Source of the DNA: Microbacteriaceae bacterium
GTDB lineage: Bacteria > Actinomycetota > Actinomycetes > Actinomycetales > Microbacteriaceae
Direction of reading: 5' to 3'
Length of the DNA stretch: 64,000 nt
Assembly: GCA_024639845.1 (NCBI GenBank)
Contig: JAHEGG010000005.1
Span: 186,001 to 250,000 of the forward strand
Shown: piece after piece, positions 21,387 through 30,350 of the stretch
Layout: each line of letters starts with the position of its first letter
How positions within the stretch are numbered: position 1 is the first letter of the stretch
Position numbers and translations under genes: made by a program
Notes under the pieces: generated by a model
Database searches by the model: none
Seen by the model: the letters and a program-made list of their open reading frames with translations, nothing else
What the model was told of the DNA's origin: nothing

Positions 21387-23591
21387 ATGGCTTTCAAGAA
21401 AAAAGCGTCTAACCTACCGTCCATCGGTGACTATGACCGTGATCGGGTATCTAACGGCAGCCATCACGATCCGCACGGCACCCTCGGAGTTCACCCGTTT
21501 GAAGGCGGATGGGTTATTCGCACCCTAAAGCCCATGGCAACCAAGGTCGTTGCCGTGCTCAGCAACGGAAAAGAGGTCGAGCTGAATCATGCCTGGAACG
21601 GCATCTGGAATGGCGCAGTTGCCTCGAAAGACGCGCCCGATTACCGAATTAAGGCGACCTATACCGCCGATGGCAAGTCGACCGAGTGGCTGGTCGACGA
21701 CCCTTATCGGCACCTGCCGACCATTGGCGAGCTTGACCTGCACCTGATCGGCGAAGGCCGCCACGAAGAACTTTGGAAGGCACTCGGATCGCACGTCATT
21801 TCGGTGAAGGGTCCGATTGGTGAAAGTCGCGGAACCTCGTTCAAGGTTTGGGCCCCAAACGCCCAGGCCGTTCGCGTGGTCGGCGACTTTAACCATTGGG
21901 TTGGGGTGGCTCACTCGATGCGAGTCATGGGCTCGACTGGAGTGTGGGAGCTGTTCATTCCGGGAATCGAGGCAGGAACGGCATACAAGTATGAAATCTT
22001 GACCAAAGCCGGGCACTGGATCAAAAAGATTGACCCGATGGCTCGTCAGACTCAATGCCCACCAGATACGGCTTCGATAGTGACCGAATCGACCCACAAA
22101 TGGTCAGACAACACCTGGATAGAGACTCGTACCAAGCGCGACGCGTTGAGTGCACCGATGAGCATTTACGAGCTTCACGCAGGATCGTGGCGCACAGCGA
22201 TGAACTACCGCGACCTCGCCGACGAACTGATCCCTTACATCCAAGAGCTGGGCTTCACGCACGTCGAATTTATGCCTCTCGCCGAGCATCCGTTTGCACC
22301 TTCGTGGGGCTATCAGGTGACCGGGTACTACGCGCCGACTGCTCGATTCGGCTCGCCAGACGACCTAAAGGTGCTGATTGACCGGTTACACCAGGCCGGA
22401 ATCGGTGTGATTCTCGACTGGGTTCCCGCCCACTTCCCCAAGGATGACTGGGCTCTAGCTCGCTATGACGGTCAGCCACTCTATGAACACGCCGACCCTC
22501 GACGAGGCGAGCACCCCGACTGGGGAACCTACATTTTCGACTTCGGCCGCACCGAGGTTCGCAACTTCTTGGTCGCGAACGCGCTGTATTGGCTGGAGGA
22601 ATTCCACATCGACGGCCTTCGAGTTGACGCCGTTGCATCGATGCTCTACCTGGACTACTCGCGCGAAGCCAACGATTGGCTGCCGAACGAATTCGGCGGA
22701 CGCGAGAACCTCGACGCGATTCGTTTCATGCAAGAAACCAACGCAACGGCCTATCGTCGCAACCCTGGCATCATGATGATCGCCGAAGAATCGACTTCTT
22801 GGGGTGGCGTTTCAGCCCCTACCGACGGTGGTGGCCTTGGCTACGGCTTCAAGTGGAACATGGGCTGGATGAACGACACCTTGCGTTACATCGAAAAAGA
22901 CCCGATGTATCGCAAGCACCACCACGGCGAGCTGACCTTCTCGATGCTCTATGCATATGACGAAAAGTTTGTGCTTCCAATCAGCCACGACGAAGTCGTG
23001 CACGGCAAAGGGTCCCTGCTGGCCAAGATGCCAGGCGATCGTTGGCAGCAGCTGGCGAACGTTCGTGCCTACCTCGCCTACATGTGGTCGCATCCTGGCA
23101 AGCAACTTCTGTTCATGGGCAGTGAATTCGGCCAGCCGTCTGAATGGAACCAGGAACGCGGTCTCGACTGGTGGATTCTGGAACAACCTGTTCACCAAGC
23201 TCTAAAGTCACTAGTTGCGACACTAAACCGTCTCTATCTGGAGAACCCCTCGTTCTGGGAACTCGACCACGACCGAGCCGGCTTCGTTTGGATCGATGGT
23301 GGCAATGCCGATGCGAACACTCTGAGCTTTTTGCGCTATGACCGCAGCGGCAAGCCAATCGCCTGCGTGATCAACTTTGCCGGTCAGCCACATCATGGGT
23401 TTAGACTCGGGTTGCCTCAAAGCGGTGAGTGGGTTGAAATGCTAAACACGGATGCCTCGGAATTTGGTGGCTCGGGCGTGGGTAACTTCGGCACAATCAA
23501 CGCCAACCTCGAAGGTTCGCACGGTCAGCCACATTCGGCCGAGATTAGTGTTCCGCCTCTGGCCGCGCTCTGGCTCAAACCAAAGCGCTAG
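21387..23591 (+). CDS. glgB: 1,4-alpha-glucan branching enzyme
   Basis: Makes the alpha-1,6 branches of glycogen from GlgE-type linear chains. 734 residues with two N-terminal CBM48-type domains (DPHGTLGVHPFEGG; TSFKVWAPNAQAVRVVGDFN), the nucleophile Asp in LRVDAVASMLYLDY (near 413), the general acid Glu in MIAEESTSW (near 466), the SHDEVVHGKGSL motif near 535, and a C-terminal all-beta domain. The length matches actinobacterial GlgB. Third gene of glgX-glgE-glgB. Confidence 0.96.
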   Translation: MAFKKKASNLPSIGDYDRDRVSNGSHHDPHGTLGVHPFEGGWVIRTLKPMATKVVAVLSNGKEVELNHAWNGIWNGAVASKDAPDYRIKATYTADGKSTEWLVDDPYRHLPTIGELDLHLIGEGRHEELWKALGSHVISVKGPIGESRGTSFKVWAPNAQAVRVVGDFNHWVGVAHSMRVMGSTGVWELFIPGIEAGTAYKYEILTKAGHWIKKIDPMARQTQCPPDTASIVTESTHKWSDNTWIETRTKRDALSAPMSIYELHAGSWRTAMNYRDLADELIPYIQELGFTHVEFMPLAEHPFAPSWGYQVTGYYAPTARFGSPDDLKVLIDRLHQAGIGVILDWVPAHFPKDDWALARYDGQPLYEHADPRRGEHPDWGTYIFDFGRTEVRNFLVANALYWLEEFHIDGLRVDAVASMLYLDYSREANDWLPNEFGGRENLDAIRFMQETNATAYRRNPGIMMIAEESTSWGGVSAPTDGGGLGYGFKWNMGWMNDTLRYIEKDPMYRKHHHGELTFSMLYAYDEKFVLPISHDEVVHGKGSLLAKMPGDRWQQLANVRAYLAYMWSHPGKQLLFMGSEFGQPSEWNQERGLDWWILEQPVHQALKSLVATLNRLYLENPSFWELDHDRAGFVWIDGGNADANTLSFLRYDRSGKPIACVINFAGQPHHGFRLGLPQSGEWVEMLNTDASEFGGSGVGNFGTINANLEGSHGQPHSAEISVPPLAALWLKPKR

Positions 23592-23639
23592 GTTTCTACA
23601 GCTCGATTCAACCGCGACTGGCGGGTGGGCTAGGTGCTA

Positions 23640-24596
23640 CTAGTAGAGAAGCGTTGCCAAACGTCGGCGCGCGGCCGCTAGGTCTGGGTTGCTTGGTTCA
23701 ACAACAGCAAAAAGTTCAAGAAGATGCACTCGGATGCGCTCTCGCGCCTCTGGCTGACCCTCAAACGCATCCAGAAGCGAGTCAAACGCGAGTTTAACTT
23801 GACCTTCGGAGAGCCGGTGGTCGGCCCAAAGCAGGAGTTTCTCGAGCTCAACTGGAGGCTGTTCAGAGGCAGCGACCTCCGATGTTTCGAGGGTGCGCTT
23901 GAGTAGCTTCACTTGCGCCAAACCTGACTGCGCCAAATCGTCGCGAGGATTCTCTCGAAGCGCTTGTTCATAGGAGGCTATAGCCGTGTCGAACTCCCCT
24001 GCGTTGATCGCGTCGAAGGCTTTCTGGTGCAACGGCGGAAGGGCATCAACAACCTCAGCATCGCCCATGACACTCGCTCGACCGGCCACACCGTTTTCGG
24101 CAGCAACCTGCAAAACTCGATCAATCACCTGGCGAATAGCTGCGTCGTCTTGGTCGCCTTCAAAAAGCGGAGCAGGCTGGCCTTGAATAACCGCGACCAG
24201 GGTCGGTGCACCCTTCACCCCGAAGGCCTGTCCGATGCGCTGTTCGGCTTGGGCGTCGACTCGAACCAAAACCCATCGCCCAGCGTCGACCTCACAAATC
24301 GCTCGCAGGCGGCTCGAAATCTCGAGTTCGCGAACCGAGTCCGCGTGAAACTCAATAATGACCGCGACCTGGGCCGACAGAGCAAGCACGTCTCTGAGAT
24401 TTGCCTCGGTCGCGTCGATCACCAGGCTCACAACCGGCACCACCGACTTACCCGAGTTCCCAGCAACCGAGCCTGAGCTCGCAGGTGAACCCGTCGAAGC
24501 ATTCGAGCCCGTTAAACCAGAGGATGCGGCAGGTGTGCCGGTAGCAACATCCGAGCGTTTCAACCGCGAGAGATCGATTCCACCACCGAATGACAT
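23640..24596 (-). CDS. Thioredoxin-fold/TPR protein, YbbN-like, without the CxxC motif
   Basis: 318 residues in three parts: a Ser/Gly/Thr/Pro-rich N-terminus with the SFGGGIDLSRL motif, a thioredoxin-like domain (about 50-170) ending in the cis-Pro segment KGAPTLVA, and C-terminal TPR-type helices (AFDAINAGEFDTAIASYEQAL). This is the layout of YbbN/CnoX. The redox CxxC that should follow the first central strand (VVIEFHADS) is absent, so it cannot act as an oxidoreductase and is probably a holdase or adaptor. The start ATG shares its A with the TAA stop of the upstream gene (TAATG), so translation is coupled to the unknown membrane protein. Confidence 0.82.
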   Translation of the reverse strand: MSFGGGIDLSRLKRSDVATGTPAASSGLTGSNASTGSPASSGSVAGNSGKSVVPVVSLVIDATEANLRDVLALSAQVAVIIEFHADSVRELEISSRLRAICEVDAGRWVLVRVDAQAEQRIGQAFGVKGAPTLVAVIQGQPAPLFEGDQDDAAIRQVIDRVLQVAAENGVAGRASVMGDAEVVDALPPLHQKAFDAINAGEFDTAIASYEQALRENPRDDLAQSGLAQVKLLKRTLETSEVAASEQPPVELEKLLLWADHRLSEGQVKLAFDSLLDAFEGQPEARERIRVHLLELFAVVEPSNPDLAAARRRLATLLY

Positions 24597-26299
24597 TAGA
24601 GCCCCCGAACTGCTAGCAAGCCTTGGCTGACACCAAGGAGCACAGCGCGATCGCTGTCGGTGAGTGCAGGCACGAAGAACAACATCATGTTGCCGTAGGT
24701 GCTAACCACTCCTTTGACCGAGCCATTTTTGCCAAGCAACAGCTTTTCGCTGCCAGAAACCGTCACACCTGAACCGGCCTTTTTGGGCTTAATCGTGTAT
24801 GTGTCTTTCATATAAACGGCCACGAGCGCTCCGCCGTTCGAGGTGGCAAGTGCCAAAACCTTAGCCGTTCCAAGGGTGTGCTTGAACTTAATCGTGGCGT
24901 TGGTCAACTTCTCGGACTGAGTCTTTTGAAGGGCAGAAACATCTGCGTAGTATTTGTCTTTCTTCACGTTGTAGATTCCCGCCGACAAACTCGACGAACC
25001 CTTATCGATGACATCACCGTAAGTCACCGGGATGTCGCGCGGTGGCACTCGAAGATAGGCGGAATCTGCCGACACCGGAATGGCACCCACCTCTGGCACC
25101 GGCACAGCTGGGATTTCTGCTCCAGGCACGAGATTCATGAAGTAGTAGACGATGTATTTGGCGCGTGGATTATCTTGCTGCATGACCAGCATCTGTGGCA
25201 GCGCACTACCCGGAGTATCGGTAACAGCCATGATGGTGCGGGGCCACTGTGATGTCGAAGCGGGCAATGACCAGGTCAGCGGTTTGGCTGAAATTGCCGG
25301 TAGAGCGTCGATTTTGCTCGATTTCTTCATCAACGTGTAATGGGTCGAGCGAAGCGCCAGAGCTGGTCCATCAAAGCGAGCTTCGAGCAGTTGTTTGTCT
25401 TTTGCCTCGTCGGCGGTCGCGGCTACGTCTGCAACATTGGCCAGGATGCGCTCCAATTGTTTCTCGACCACCACCGGCGGATCGGCAACAATCACGTCTG
25501 AGGTGGGAGTCGGAGTTGGAGTTGCCTGCACACTCGGGTCTGAACATCCGGCTAAGGACGCCATCACAGATATACCGATTAGTGAAGCTGCAGTCTTGCG
25601 CGCCACGCGCCTGCCCTTACCGGGAAGAACCAACTGCGACTTGTGTCGCCGGGTTTTTGGGCCTTGCGGGGCTTTCGGCAGGCGGCGGCGAGGCCCACCG
25701 CGCTTTCTCAGGTCGGCGAGATGCCAAGCATTCAACGCAAAAGCCCCAGCTAGAAGAACTAGAGCAGCGATCAGCAGAGCATTTGACGAAGTGAGGTCAT
25801 GAACAACGGGCCAAACAATCGAAATTTTGCCAGGGGCGGCAGTGAAGCCGTCGGACGCCACGAGGACACCCGCGTTCTGAGCTTTATCGATTTCGAGAGA
25901 AGCGGCTTTGATTGCTGTAACTTCGTTTCTCCACAGGTCACTCTGCCTTGGATTTGCAAAGTTCGAGTTGCCAAAGTTTGATTTGACCTTCAATTTTGTT
26001 TTCTTTGACTTTGTCACGACGGACAACTCGGTGTTTGAAGTCTGCCCCAACCAGGCACGGATGTCTGCCTCACGCCCGCTCGCAATATACGCCTTTTTCG
26101 AACCTGAGACCGTGATTGTGGGATTTCCGGCGTAGGTGCCGAGTGTCGCCTCAGGAATCACAACGTATGGATAGCCAGAATCGAATTCCACAGATAGAGA
26201 CTTGGTTGGCTTGGGAGCCCAAATGGTGCGATCGGCCACACCTAGCACCGCAAGCGCCAGCGACAGCACAAATAGTGCTATCGCGGCTATCAGTTTCAC
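24596..26299 (-). CDS. Uncharacterised membrane protein with an internal lipobox-like segment
   Basis: 567 residues; I do not recognise a family. Hydrophobic helix 1 spans about 2-21, followed by an extracytoplasmic-looking region rich in beta-type residues (to about 165), helix 2 about 170-192, a basic Arg/Lys/Pro stretch (about 195-235), then a third short hydrophobic stretch ending in LAGC near 250 and a Pro/Thr linker (PTPTPTPTSD). The large C-terminal domain (about 265-567) has no recognisable catalytic motif. The third segment looks exactly like a lipoprotein signal peptide placed mid-protein, so the layout resembles a membrane protein fused to a lipoprotein. It starts with GTG and is coupled to the YbbN-like gene. 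Role unknown. Confidence 0.75.
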   Translation of the reverse strand: MKLIAAIALFVLSLALAVLGVADRTIWAPKPTKSLSVEFDSGYPYVVIPEATLGTYAGNPTITVSGSKKAYIASGREADIRAWLGQTSNTELSVVTKSKKTKLKVKSNFGNSNFANPRQSDLWRNEVTAIKAASLEIDKAQNAGVLVASDGFTAAPGKISIVWPVVHDLTSSNALLIAALVLLAGAFALNAWHLADLRKRGGPRRRLPKAPQGPKTRRHKSQLVLPGKGRRVARKTAASLIGISVMASLAGCSDPSVQATPTPTPTSDVIVADPPVVVEKQLERILANVADVAATADEAKDKQLLEARFDGPALALRSTHYTLMKKSSKIDALPAISAKPLTWSLPASTSQWPRTIMAVTDTPGSALPQMLVMQQDNPRAKYIVYYFMNLVPGAEIPAVPVPEVGAIPVSADSAYLRVPPRDIPVTYGDVIDKGSSSLSAGIYNVKKDKYYADVSALQKTQSEKLTNATIKFKHTLGTAKVLALATSNGGALVAVYMKDTYTIKPKKAGSGVTVSGSEKLLLGKNGSVKGVVSTYGNMMLFFVPALTDSDRAVLLGVSQGLLAVRGL

Positions 26300-26371
26300 T
26301 GCATTCCAATCGTTAGACTTAGGGCTTGGGTACCATTTTCAAGTCTACCCAAGGGTCTAGGAGCGAGCGTT

Positions 26372-27478
26372 TTGGCAGCAGATGAAGCTGAATTTCCAAT
26401 CGTGATGCGCGGTTACGACCGCGACACCGTGGATGACGCAATCCGCGACTTGCGCAAGCAGTTGCTCCAGATTTCGACGCAAAACTCTCAGTTGGTCAGC
26501 GAGCTTCGTGCAGCAAACGAGAATGCGTCACGTTTTGAGGCTCAACTGGCCGAGACGGCAGCCCCTTCATATGCGAGTGTTGGCGCACGGGCCGCGCTCA
26601 TCCTAAGTACGGCCGAAGATCAGGCAAACCGAATCATCGAGGATGCCGAGAATGAGCGCGCGCGAGTGCTCAAAGAACTCGAAGGTGAAATCGCCGAGAC
26701 TCGCAACGAGGCTAAGGGTTACTATGACGCACTGGTGTCGGAGGCGCAGCGCCGCGCTGAACGCTTGAACGCGACCGCCCGTGCCGACTATGACGAACTT
26801 GTAAACCAAGCGCGCTCAGAGTCAGCCCGCATGATCCAAGAGGCGACTCAAGAAGCCGGTGCAACTCGAGGTGCTATCGCAACCGAGGTTGCGAAAATGC
26901 GCGCAACGGCAAAGCGAGAGATAGACGCCGCCCGTTCGAAGTTTGATCGGGAACAGTCCGAAAAAGCGCTTATCGCAGCCAGAGAGCGCGACCGTGAAAT
27001 CGACGCGGATGTAGCCTGGCGCTTCTTGAGCGAACAAACGCGCATCGACCTCGAACTCGAATTAGCCGCTCGCCGGGCCGAAGCCGAAGCAGACTACCTG
27101 GCTAAGCATCAAGAGGCTGTCTCATTGACGCAGCGCTACCTAGACGAAGCCAACAAGATGCTCGCGCAAGCTCGAACTCGCGCCAACGCGGCCAGACTCG
27201 AAGCCGAAACTCTTGAAGGAGCTGCTCGGTCGGTAAACAAGCGAACCAAAGATGAAGCAAGAGCAAAGGCAGAGGCCATTCTTGTTGCAGCCGAAGCGGA
27301 GGCACGAAGCATCCTTGCCGAAGCCAAGCTAGAAGCGGCAAAGGAAATCCAGACGATGCGCCGCAAACTCTCTAGGCTGAAAGTAGAGCGCGATGCGCTG
27401 GCTCAGTATCTGACCAACCTTCGTGCGGTCATTGATGTAGCACAAGAGAACCTAGCGAAAGAGCAGCCAGAAGAATGA
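26372..27478 (+). CDS. DivIVA-domain coiled-coil protein
   Basis: 368 residues. An N-terminal DivIVA-type membrane or polarity motif (FPIVMRGYDRDTVDDAI, about 7-23) is followed by nearly continuous Ala/Glu/Arg-rich coiled coil to the end. Proteins of this type (Wag31/SepF-linked relatives) sit at poles or septa and scaffold cell growth; this is family knowledge and the exact role is not shown. The start is a TTG chosen because AGGAG lies about 9 bases upstream and the domain begins right after it. Its stop overlaps the next ATG by four bases (ATGA), so it is co-translated with the AI-2E family permease. Confidence 0.85.
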   Translation: MAADEAEFPIVMRGYDRDTVDDAIRDLRKQLLQISTQNSQLVSELRAANENASRFEAQLAETAAPSYASVGARAALILSTAEDQANRIIEDAENERARVLKELEGEIAETRNEAKGYYDALVSEAQRRAERLNATARADYDELVNQARSESARMIQEATQEAGATRGAIATEVAKMRATAKREIDAARSKFDREQSEKALIAARERDREIDADVAWRFLSEQTRIDLELELAARRAEAEADYLAKHQEAVSLTQRYLDEANKMLAQARTRANAARLEAETLEGAARSVNKRTKDEARAKAEAILVAAEAEARSILAEAKLEAAKEIQTMRRKLSRLKVERDALAQYLTNLRAVIDVAQENLAKEQPEE

Positions 27479-28557
27479 CTCCAGCGAAGCCGAAGGAATC
27501 TGAAACTCGGAGCATCGGTCTAACCAATGGATTTCAGTTTGGATTGCTCGGTGGACTTGGCGTATTGACGGCTCTCGCCCTCGGAAATGCACTTATCACC
27601 TTGGCAAACGTGGTCACCTACGTTGCCCTCGCCATCTTTATTGCACTCGGACTAGACCCTGTGGTGCGTTTTCTCGAGCAGCGATTCAAGCTTCGTCGGA
27701 GCGCATCGATCCTAAGCGTAGTTCTGTTCTTACTAGTATTTCTCGGAGCGCTGCTCTGGTCACTAGTGCCTTCGGTCACGGCCCAAACGGCACACTTCAT
27801 CGCCAGCGCACCCGACTTACTATCGTCGGTGAAATCGGTTGAAATAGTTTCGACACTAGACGCACAATTCGGCGGTGCGATTAGCCGTGCAATCGACTCT
27901 GCATCGGTTTTTCTGGCCGACAGCAAAAACTGGCCGTCATTACTAGGCGGAGTCGTGCAGGTTGGACTTTCGGTGTTCAACGGTTTCTTCGGCGCTTTGA
28001 TTGTCGTGACGCTATCGATCTATTTCATGTCGTCGCTTGCCAAATTCAAAGAGTGGATCTACTCGCTCGCACCAGCCTCCAAGCGCACCAAGTTCACCCT
28101 GCTTGCCGAGGAAATCGCAAACTCGGTCGGACGTTATGTGATGGGGCAGGTTTCGATTGCATTGATCAATGCGACCCTCGGTTTTGTGATGATGTCGATC
28201 GTTGGCGTGGAGTTCTCCCTCGTTCTAGCATGCATAACGTTTTGCCTCGCGCTCATCCCGCTGGTCGGAAGCATTTCAGGCGCAGCGATTGTGGTGATTG
28301 TTGCGCTCACCACGAGCCCTGGGGCGGCCATCGCAACCGCGATCTACTACCTGATCTACATGCAAATTGAGGCCTATCTGATTTCGCCGCGAATCATGAC
28401 GCAAGCCGTAAAGGTCCCTGGAGCGGTAGTAGTGGTCGCAGCACTCGCTGGTGGTGCGCTTCTCGGCATTCTCGGAGCGCTGGTGGCCATCCCAGTTGCA
28501 GCATCTATCATGCTGATCATTCGCCAGGTTTGGATTCCTCGCCAGGCTCAGTCCTAA
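27475..28557 (+). CDS. AI-2E family transporter (PerM/UPF0118-like permease)
   Basis: 360 residues with about eight transmembrane segments in the family pattern: an N-terminal pair (about 22-60), a third near 75-95, an amphipathic central region, then four or more helices from about 160 to 350, including LALIPLVGSISGAAIVV and the conserved EAYLISPRIM motif near 305. Members export small molecules or act as Na+/H+ antiporters; substrate unknown here. It overlaps the DivIVA-domain gene by ATGA. Confidence 0.88.
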   Translation: MTPAKPKESETRSIGLTNGFQFGLLGGLGVLTALALGNALITLANVVTYVALAIFIALGLDPVVRFLEQRFKLRRSASILSVVLFLLVFLGALLWSLVPSVTAQTAHFIASAPDLLSSVKSVEIVSTLDAQFGGAISRAIDSASVFLADSKNWPSLLGGVVQVGLSVFNGFFGALIVVTLSIYFMSSLAKFKEWIYSLAPASKRTKFTLLAEEIANSVGRYVMGQVSIALINATLGFVMMSIVGVEFSLVLACITFCLALIPLVGSISGAAIVVIVALTTSPGAAIATAIYYLIYMQIEAYLISPRIMTQAVKVPGAVVVVAALAGGALLGILGALVAIPVAASIMLIIRQVWIPRQAQS

Positions 28558-28571
28558 TCTCTGGCGAGATT
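28556..28571. terminator. Weak hairpin between convergent genes
   Basis: AATCTC-TGGC-GAGATT starts at the stop codon of the permease gene. It has no T-run, so it is at best a weak bidirectional terminator. Confidence 0.3.
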
Positions 28572-28597
28572 TGAATCTCTAGCGCAGGCCTAGCGTT

Positions 28598-29323
28598 CTA
28601 ATCAAAAACTTCAAAGCTAGTTGGCAGTGGCCCGACTCCTGGTGCGACAGCACGAACAATCTCATCGAGCACGGCCTTGGTCGAAGTCTCCCCCACCCAA
28701 AGATGCTTCGCTCCGGCTATCGCGACTACTTGTGCGTGCGGAATGGCCGCGAATCGTTCCCTAGCTGGCTCAGGCGTTAGATAGTCATCAAACTCTGGGA
28801 TGATCGCCACCACCCGTTTTGGCGAACCGACCCACGCCTGTAGTTCATCGACACTGGTTCGGTGAAGCGGTGGTGAAAGCAGAATGACTCCACGGATGTC
28901 TTTATCGACGCCATACTTCAAAGCAAGTTCGGTGCCGAACGACCACCCGACCAACCAAACGTTGGGAAGGTTGCGTGACGCCACGAAGTCAAGCGCGGCC
29001 TGAACGTCGAAACTTTCATCCTTGCCGCCGTCGAAAGAACCCTCGCTCTTACCCCGAGGCGACTCGGTGCCACGCGTATTGAATCGAAGCACCGCGAAGT
29101 CGACTAGAGCCGGGAGCCGATTTGCGGCCTTGCGCAACACGTGGCTGTCCATAAAACCACCATGAGTTGGCAGCGGATGAAGGGTCACCAGAGTGGCAAC
29201 AGGCTCGTGTTCGAGTGGTGTCGCCAGTTCACCGACCAGTTTGTGACCATCTGCGGTAATCAACTCGATTTCTTCTCGGTGCGCCGGCAGTTCGACTCCG
29301 GCTCGAATGTCGATCGTGCTCAA
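28598..29323 (-). CDS. Alpha/beta hydrolase (CocE/NonD-type esterase or thioesterase fold)
   Basis: About 241 residues. The oxyanion-side motif LHPLPTHGG, the RFNTRGTESPRG loop, the nucleophile elbow GWSFG (Ser near 128), an acid in PEFDDYLTP and the catalytic His in GAKHLW near 214 make a full triad. This is the pattern of the YtfL/COG2945-type 'alpha/beta superfamily' hydrolases. The start is uncertain: a TTG at 29323 overlaps the upstream stop as TTGA and has GGGG about 9 bases before it, while an ATG at 29353 would overlap the neighbour by 34 bases. Substrate unknown. Confidence 0.8.
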   Translation of the reverse strand: MSTIDIRAGVELPAHREEIELITADGHKLVGELATPLEHEPVATLVTLHPLPTHGGFMDSHVLRKAANRLPALVDFAVLRFNTRGTESPRGKSEGSFDGGKDESFDVQAALDFVASRNLPNVWLVGWSFGTELALKYGVDKDIRGVILLSPPLHRTSVDELQAWVGSPKRVVAIIPEFDDYLTPEPARERFAAIPHAQVVAIAGAKHLWVGETSTKAVLDEIVRAVAPGVGPLPTSFEVFD

Positions 29324-29616
29324 AGCATTGGCCCCTGAAATTTTTTCCAACATTCGGAGTGAAAATGGCGGCGACCATCGGAGCCGCGCTCATCCCAGGC
29401 CACAACGTGCGGAGTGCCCTTAGAGATCAGAATTCGGCAAAACGGGCAAGTCCAAGTTTTCGTGTCTTCGGCGGCATTGCCAGAGTGGGTCTGAACGGTG
29501 TATTCCACGCCACGCTTGTTTTCGGTGCGCTTTGCGCCGTAGAGCACCTCTCGACTCACCTCCGGTTCTTCGTGCTTATGCCCTTTCGAGCGGCGTGGGC
29601 GATTTGACCTTGGCAC
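29320..29616 (-). CDS. Small Cys/His zinc-ribbon-like protein
   Basis: 98 residues, basic N-terminus (PRSNRPRRSKGHKHEE), then a core with CPFC near 68 and a HFHSEC segment near 90 that together could bind one zinc ion. The central VLYGAKRTENKRGVEY part matches a small conserved actinobacterial family of unknown function, often mislabelled 'ATP/GTP-binding protein'. I place the start at the GTG that shares its G with the TAG stop of the upstream gene (TAGTG); an ATG three codons earlier is also possible. It is coupled on both sides, to the SLT-protein gene and to the hydrolase gene. Confidence 0.65.
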   Translation of the reverse strand: MPRSNRPRRSKGHKHEEPEVSREVLYGAKRTENKRGVEYTVQTHSGNAAEDTKTWTCPFCRILISKGTPHVVAWDERGSDGRRHFHSECWKKFQGPML

Positions 29617-30287
29617 TAGTACCATCCAAGTTTGTCGGAGTGCGCCAATGCGCCACATGGAGAACCGTAACGGCCCTTGATATAGCCGATACCCCAGCGA
29701 ATCTGAGTCTCTGGGTTAGTGAGCCAGTCGGCCCCTTCGGTAGCCATCTTGATACCTGGAAGTGCTTGCGGAATTCCATAAGCTCCGGATGAACGATTTG
29801 TGGCGTTGTAACGCCAGTTGGACTCACGTTCCCAAAGTTTGACCAGGCACGAATACTGGTCACGTTGCCAACCATTCGAGACAACTTGCGTATAGGCGTA
29901 GGCCTTTACGGTCCCCGCGTCAGGAACAGCGGCAAGCTCTACGAAAAGCTCTGAGGCATCCTTGCCGGTAACTACTTTGAAGCCGCCTCGAACATAAGAA
30001 ATTGTCTGGGTGGTTTGGTAACCAAAAATCTGCTCTGCATCGTTGCCCTCTGCAAGTTGCAACAAATAGGCCTTTTCACTGGTATTTGCCATGGCCCCGG
30101 AATATGGGTCGACTATCGAAACAGCTACGAGCCCAGCGGTCCAAAAGAAACCGGAGAGAACCTTCTTGGATTTCTCGTTGAGCATTCGCTTTATCGGATG
30201 CCAGCCGAGAGGTTTGGCAGCAACATCGACAACAGGCTGCAGCACCCTCTTGGTCATCGAGGGTCGATAGGCGACATGTCTAGCCAA
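29616..30287 (-). CDS. Secreted lysozyme-like (SLT-fold) protein
   Basis: 223 residues with a long N-region and an uncleaved or late signal helix (about 44-62, followed by a possible cleavage site near SGAMA). The C-terminal half holds a transglycosylase-like domain: KLWERESNW with the probable catalytic Glu near 156, SSGAYGIPQALPG near 168, and GIGYIKGRYGSPCGA, ending in GWY, a pattern shared with aggregation-promoting-factor and Rpf-like muralytic proteins. It probably cleaves peptidoglycan at the cell surface. The start is TTG with AGGTGAG about 5 bases upstream. Confidence 0.83.
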   Translation of the reverse strand: MARHVAYRPSMTKRVLQPVVDVAAKPLGWHPIKRMLNEKSKKVLSGFFWTAGLVAVSIVDPYSGAMANTSEKAYLLQLAEGNDAEQIFGYQTTQTISYVRGGFKVVTGKDASELFVELAAVPDAGTVKAYAYTQVVSNGWQRDQYSCLVKLWERESNWRYNATNRSSGAYGIPQALPGIKMATEGADWLTNPETQIRWGIGYIKGRYGSPCGALAHSDKLGWY

Positions 30288-30350
30288 AGTCTCACCTCGC
30301 CTGCCGTTTCAATACCGAACCCCAAGTTTACCAAAGGGGTCGTTTTTCGG

